Shown here: piece after piece, positions 14,852 to 15,551 of the stretch | Numbering within the stretch: the first letter of the stretch is position 1 | Layout: each line of letters opens with the position of its first letter | Assembly: GCA_964535315.1 (NCBI GenBank) | Contig: CAZHTS010000101.1 | Coordinates: 1 to 15,551 of the forward strand | DNA length: 15,551 nucleotides | Reading direction: 5' to 3' | Origin: CAZHTS01 sp964535315 | Lineage (GTDB): Bacteria; Chloroflexota; Anaerolineae; Anaerolineales; Anaerolineaceae | Notes under the pieces: generated by a model | The model's database searches: none | What the model saw: only the letters and a program-made list of their open reading frames with translations | What the model was told of the DNA's origin: nothing | Made by a program: the position numbers and the translations under genes

Positions 14852-15358
14852 ATGCCGGTCTGGGCCCTGGCGCTTGCCTACTGGCTGCACCTGCTGGCCA
14901 CCGTCATCTGGATTGGCGGGCAGAGTACATTGGCCTGGCTGGTGATCCCGGCCGCCCGACGTACCCTGCCCGCCGGTTCGTACGAGGTGTTTTTGCGCGC
15001 CCTGCAAGAACGTCTGCAGCAGATCGCCTGGTTCAGCCTGGCGCTTTTGGCCGGCAGCGGTATGTTTCAAATGAGCGCCCACCCGGCCTATCACGGCTTC
15101 CTCTCCATCGATAGCTCGTGGGCCACGGCCATGCTGCTCAAGCATCTGGCTGTGGGCGCCATGCTCGTCCTGAGCGCCTACCTGACCTGGGGGCTGCTGC
15201 CCGCCCTGCAACGTCTGGCGCTGGCCGAGGCGGCCGGCAAAGCGGGCAATCCCCGGCTCCAGGGCACCCTGGCTGTCCGCCAGCAGCGCGCCCTGGTATT
15301 GAATCAAATTCTTTCCGCGGTGGTTCTGGCCCTGACCGCCTGGGCGCGCAGTTCCTGA
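14852..15358 (+). CDS. CopD-like four-TM integral membrane protein
   Basis: A 168-residue polytopic protein with four hydrophobic segments: about 5-30 (WLHLLATVIWIGGQ), 60-78, 92-116 (LKHLAVGAMLVLSAYLTWGLL) and 145-164. His13 and His98 lie in membrane segments in the way seen in CopD-type and related heme-binding membrane proteins. No copper-binding Met/His cluster outside the membrane is obvious, so a role in copper uptake is not shown. It starts 4 nt after the stop of the TPR gene and is probably translationally coupled to it. AGGA overlaps that stop, only 2 nt from the ATG. Confidence 0.72.
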   Translation: MPVWALALAYWLHLLATVIWIGGQSTLAWLVIPAARRTLPAGSYEVFLRALQERLQQIAWFSLALLAGSGMFQMSAHPAYHGFLSIDSSWATAMLLKHLAVGAMLVLSAYLTWGLLPALQRLALAEAAGKAGNPRLQGTLAVRQQRALVLNQILSAVVLALTAWARSS

Positions 15359-15413
15359 AGCGGGATTGGGAAATTTGCCTGACAAATTCCTCTCAAAATG
15401 ACCCACCAAAAAC

Positions 15414-15442
15414 TTGACCGATTCATAGGGTCATGATAAAAT
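15414..15442 (+). promoter_or_regulatory. Strong sigma-70-type promoter for tRNA-Glu
   Basis: TTGACC (15414-15419), a 17-nt spacer and TAAAAT (15437-15442) preceded by TGA (extended -10). It is the only promoter in the window with both boxes near consensus. The start is expected near 15449, about 8 nt before the mature tRNA. Confidence 0.8.
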
Positions 15443-15456
15443 ACTCCTCGTTGATC

Positions 15457-15529
15457 GCCCCCATCGTCTAGGGGACCAGGACGCAGCCCTTTCAAGGCTA
15501 AAACCAGAGTTCGAATCTCTGTGGGGGCA
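15457..15529 (+). tRNA. tRNA-Glu (anticodon UUC)
   Basis: A 73-nt cloverleaf. The acceptor stem GCCCCCA/TGGGGGC is a perfect 7 bp with discriminator A at 15529. The D-arm is GTCTAGGGGACCAGGAC, the anticodon loop CTTTCAA with anticodon TTC at 15491-15493, and the T-arm CAGAG-TTCGAAT-CTCTG. The sequence is very close to bacterial tRNA-Glu. The first anticodon-stem pair (27-43) is C-A and unpaired. The 3' CCA is not encoded (CAC follows), so it must be added by a nucleotidyltransferase. Confidence 0.97.
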
Positions 15530-15551
15530 CACAACAAAAAGCACCGCAAGG

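Noticed and set aside
14474..15358. A 294-codon frame running from inside the TPR gene into the CopD-like gene
   Set aside because: Its first part is out of frame within the TPR gene and compositionally odd. Only the part from the ATG at 14852 looks like a real membrane protein.
15366..15390. Possible terminator after the CopD-like gene (AATTTG-CCTGA-CAAATT)
   Set aside because: The stem is short, AT-rich and bulged, with no following T-run, so it is too weak to call.

Overview
The window looks like ordinary chromosome from a high-GC bacterium, most plausibly Chloroflexota (Anaerolineae-like). This is an inference. It rests on threonine/proline-rich linkers in exported proteins, a zinc-ribbon/TM/LysM protein, a Tat-exported L,D-transpeptidase and the general gene style. 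There is no 16S gene or other taxonomic marker to settle it. I see no transposase, integrase, CRISPR array or phage gene, and no stretch over 300 bases without a gene.

Layout. On the minus strand at the left edge, a DUF309 protein (104-550) runs into a truncated SDR dehydrogenase (1-98). Divergent from it, a plus-strand run covers 685-6495: a taurine-pyruvate-type class III aminotransferase, a small membrane-anchored unknown protein, a GT-C type membrane glycosyltransferase, a membrane-anchored alkaline-phosphatase/sulfatase superfamily enzyme and thioredoxin reductase. The first three overlap by ATGA stop/start junctions. A symmetric hairpin at 6532-6562 can terminate both this run and the converging LysM gene (6583-7740, minus). 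HemW (7836-9017, plus) is divergent from the LysM gene. Its stop codon overlaps that of a Tat-exported L,D-transpeptidase (9014-10051, minus). Upstream on the minus strand are a two-TM coiled-coil protein (10116-10922) and a degenerate M24 'pita-bread' protein (10978-12066). Divergent from the latter come MurJ (12173-13705), a TPR-like anchored protein with a T/P/G-rich tail (13735-14847), a CopD-like membrane protein (14852-15358) and tRNA-Glu(UUC) (15457-15529).

How they work together. The middle and right parts have a cell-envelope theme: lipid II flipping (MurJ), peptidoglycan cross-linking (L,D-transpeptidase), glycan binding (LysM) and surface glycan modification (GT-C plus AP-superfamily enzyme). 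HemW, TrxB and tRNA-Glu are housekeeping genes.

Main observation. Four first-in-unit genes (hemW, the L,D-transpeptidase gene, murJ and the TPR gene) have a sigma-70-like -10 hexamer exactly 7 nt before their ATG and no Shine-Dalgarno sequence. This is the geometry of leaderless mRNAs, and it moves several starts from the longest-ORF positions. Genes inside operons, or with longer leaders, mostly carry SD sequences. I found no convincing new defence or mobile system. The next most unusual items are the metal-ligand-less M24 protein and the unknown protein wedged between aminotransferase and glycosyltransferase.
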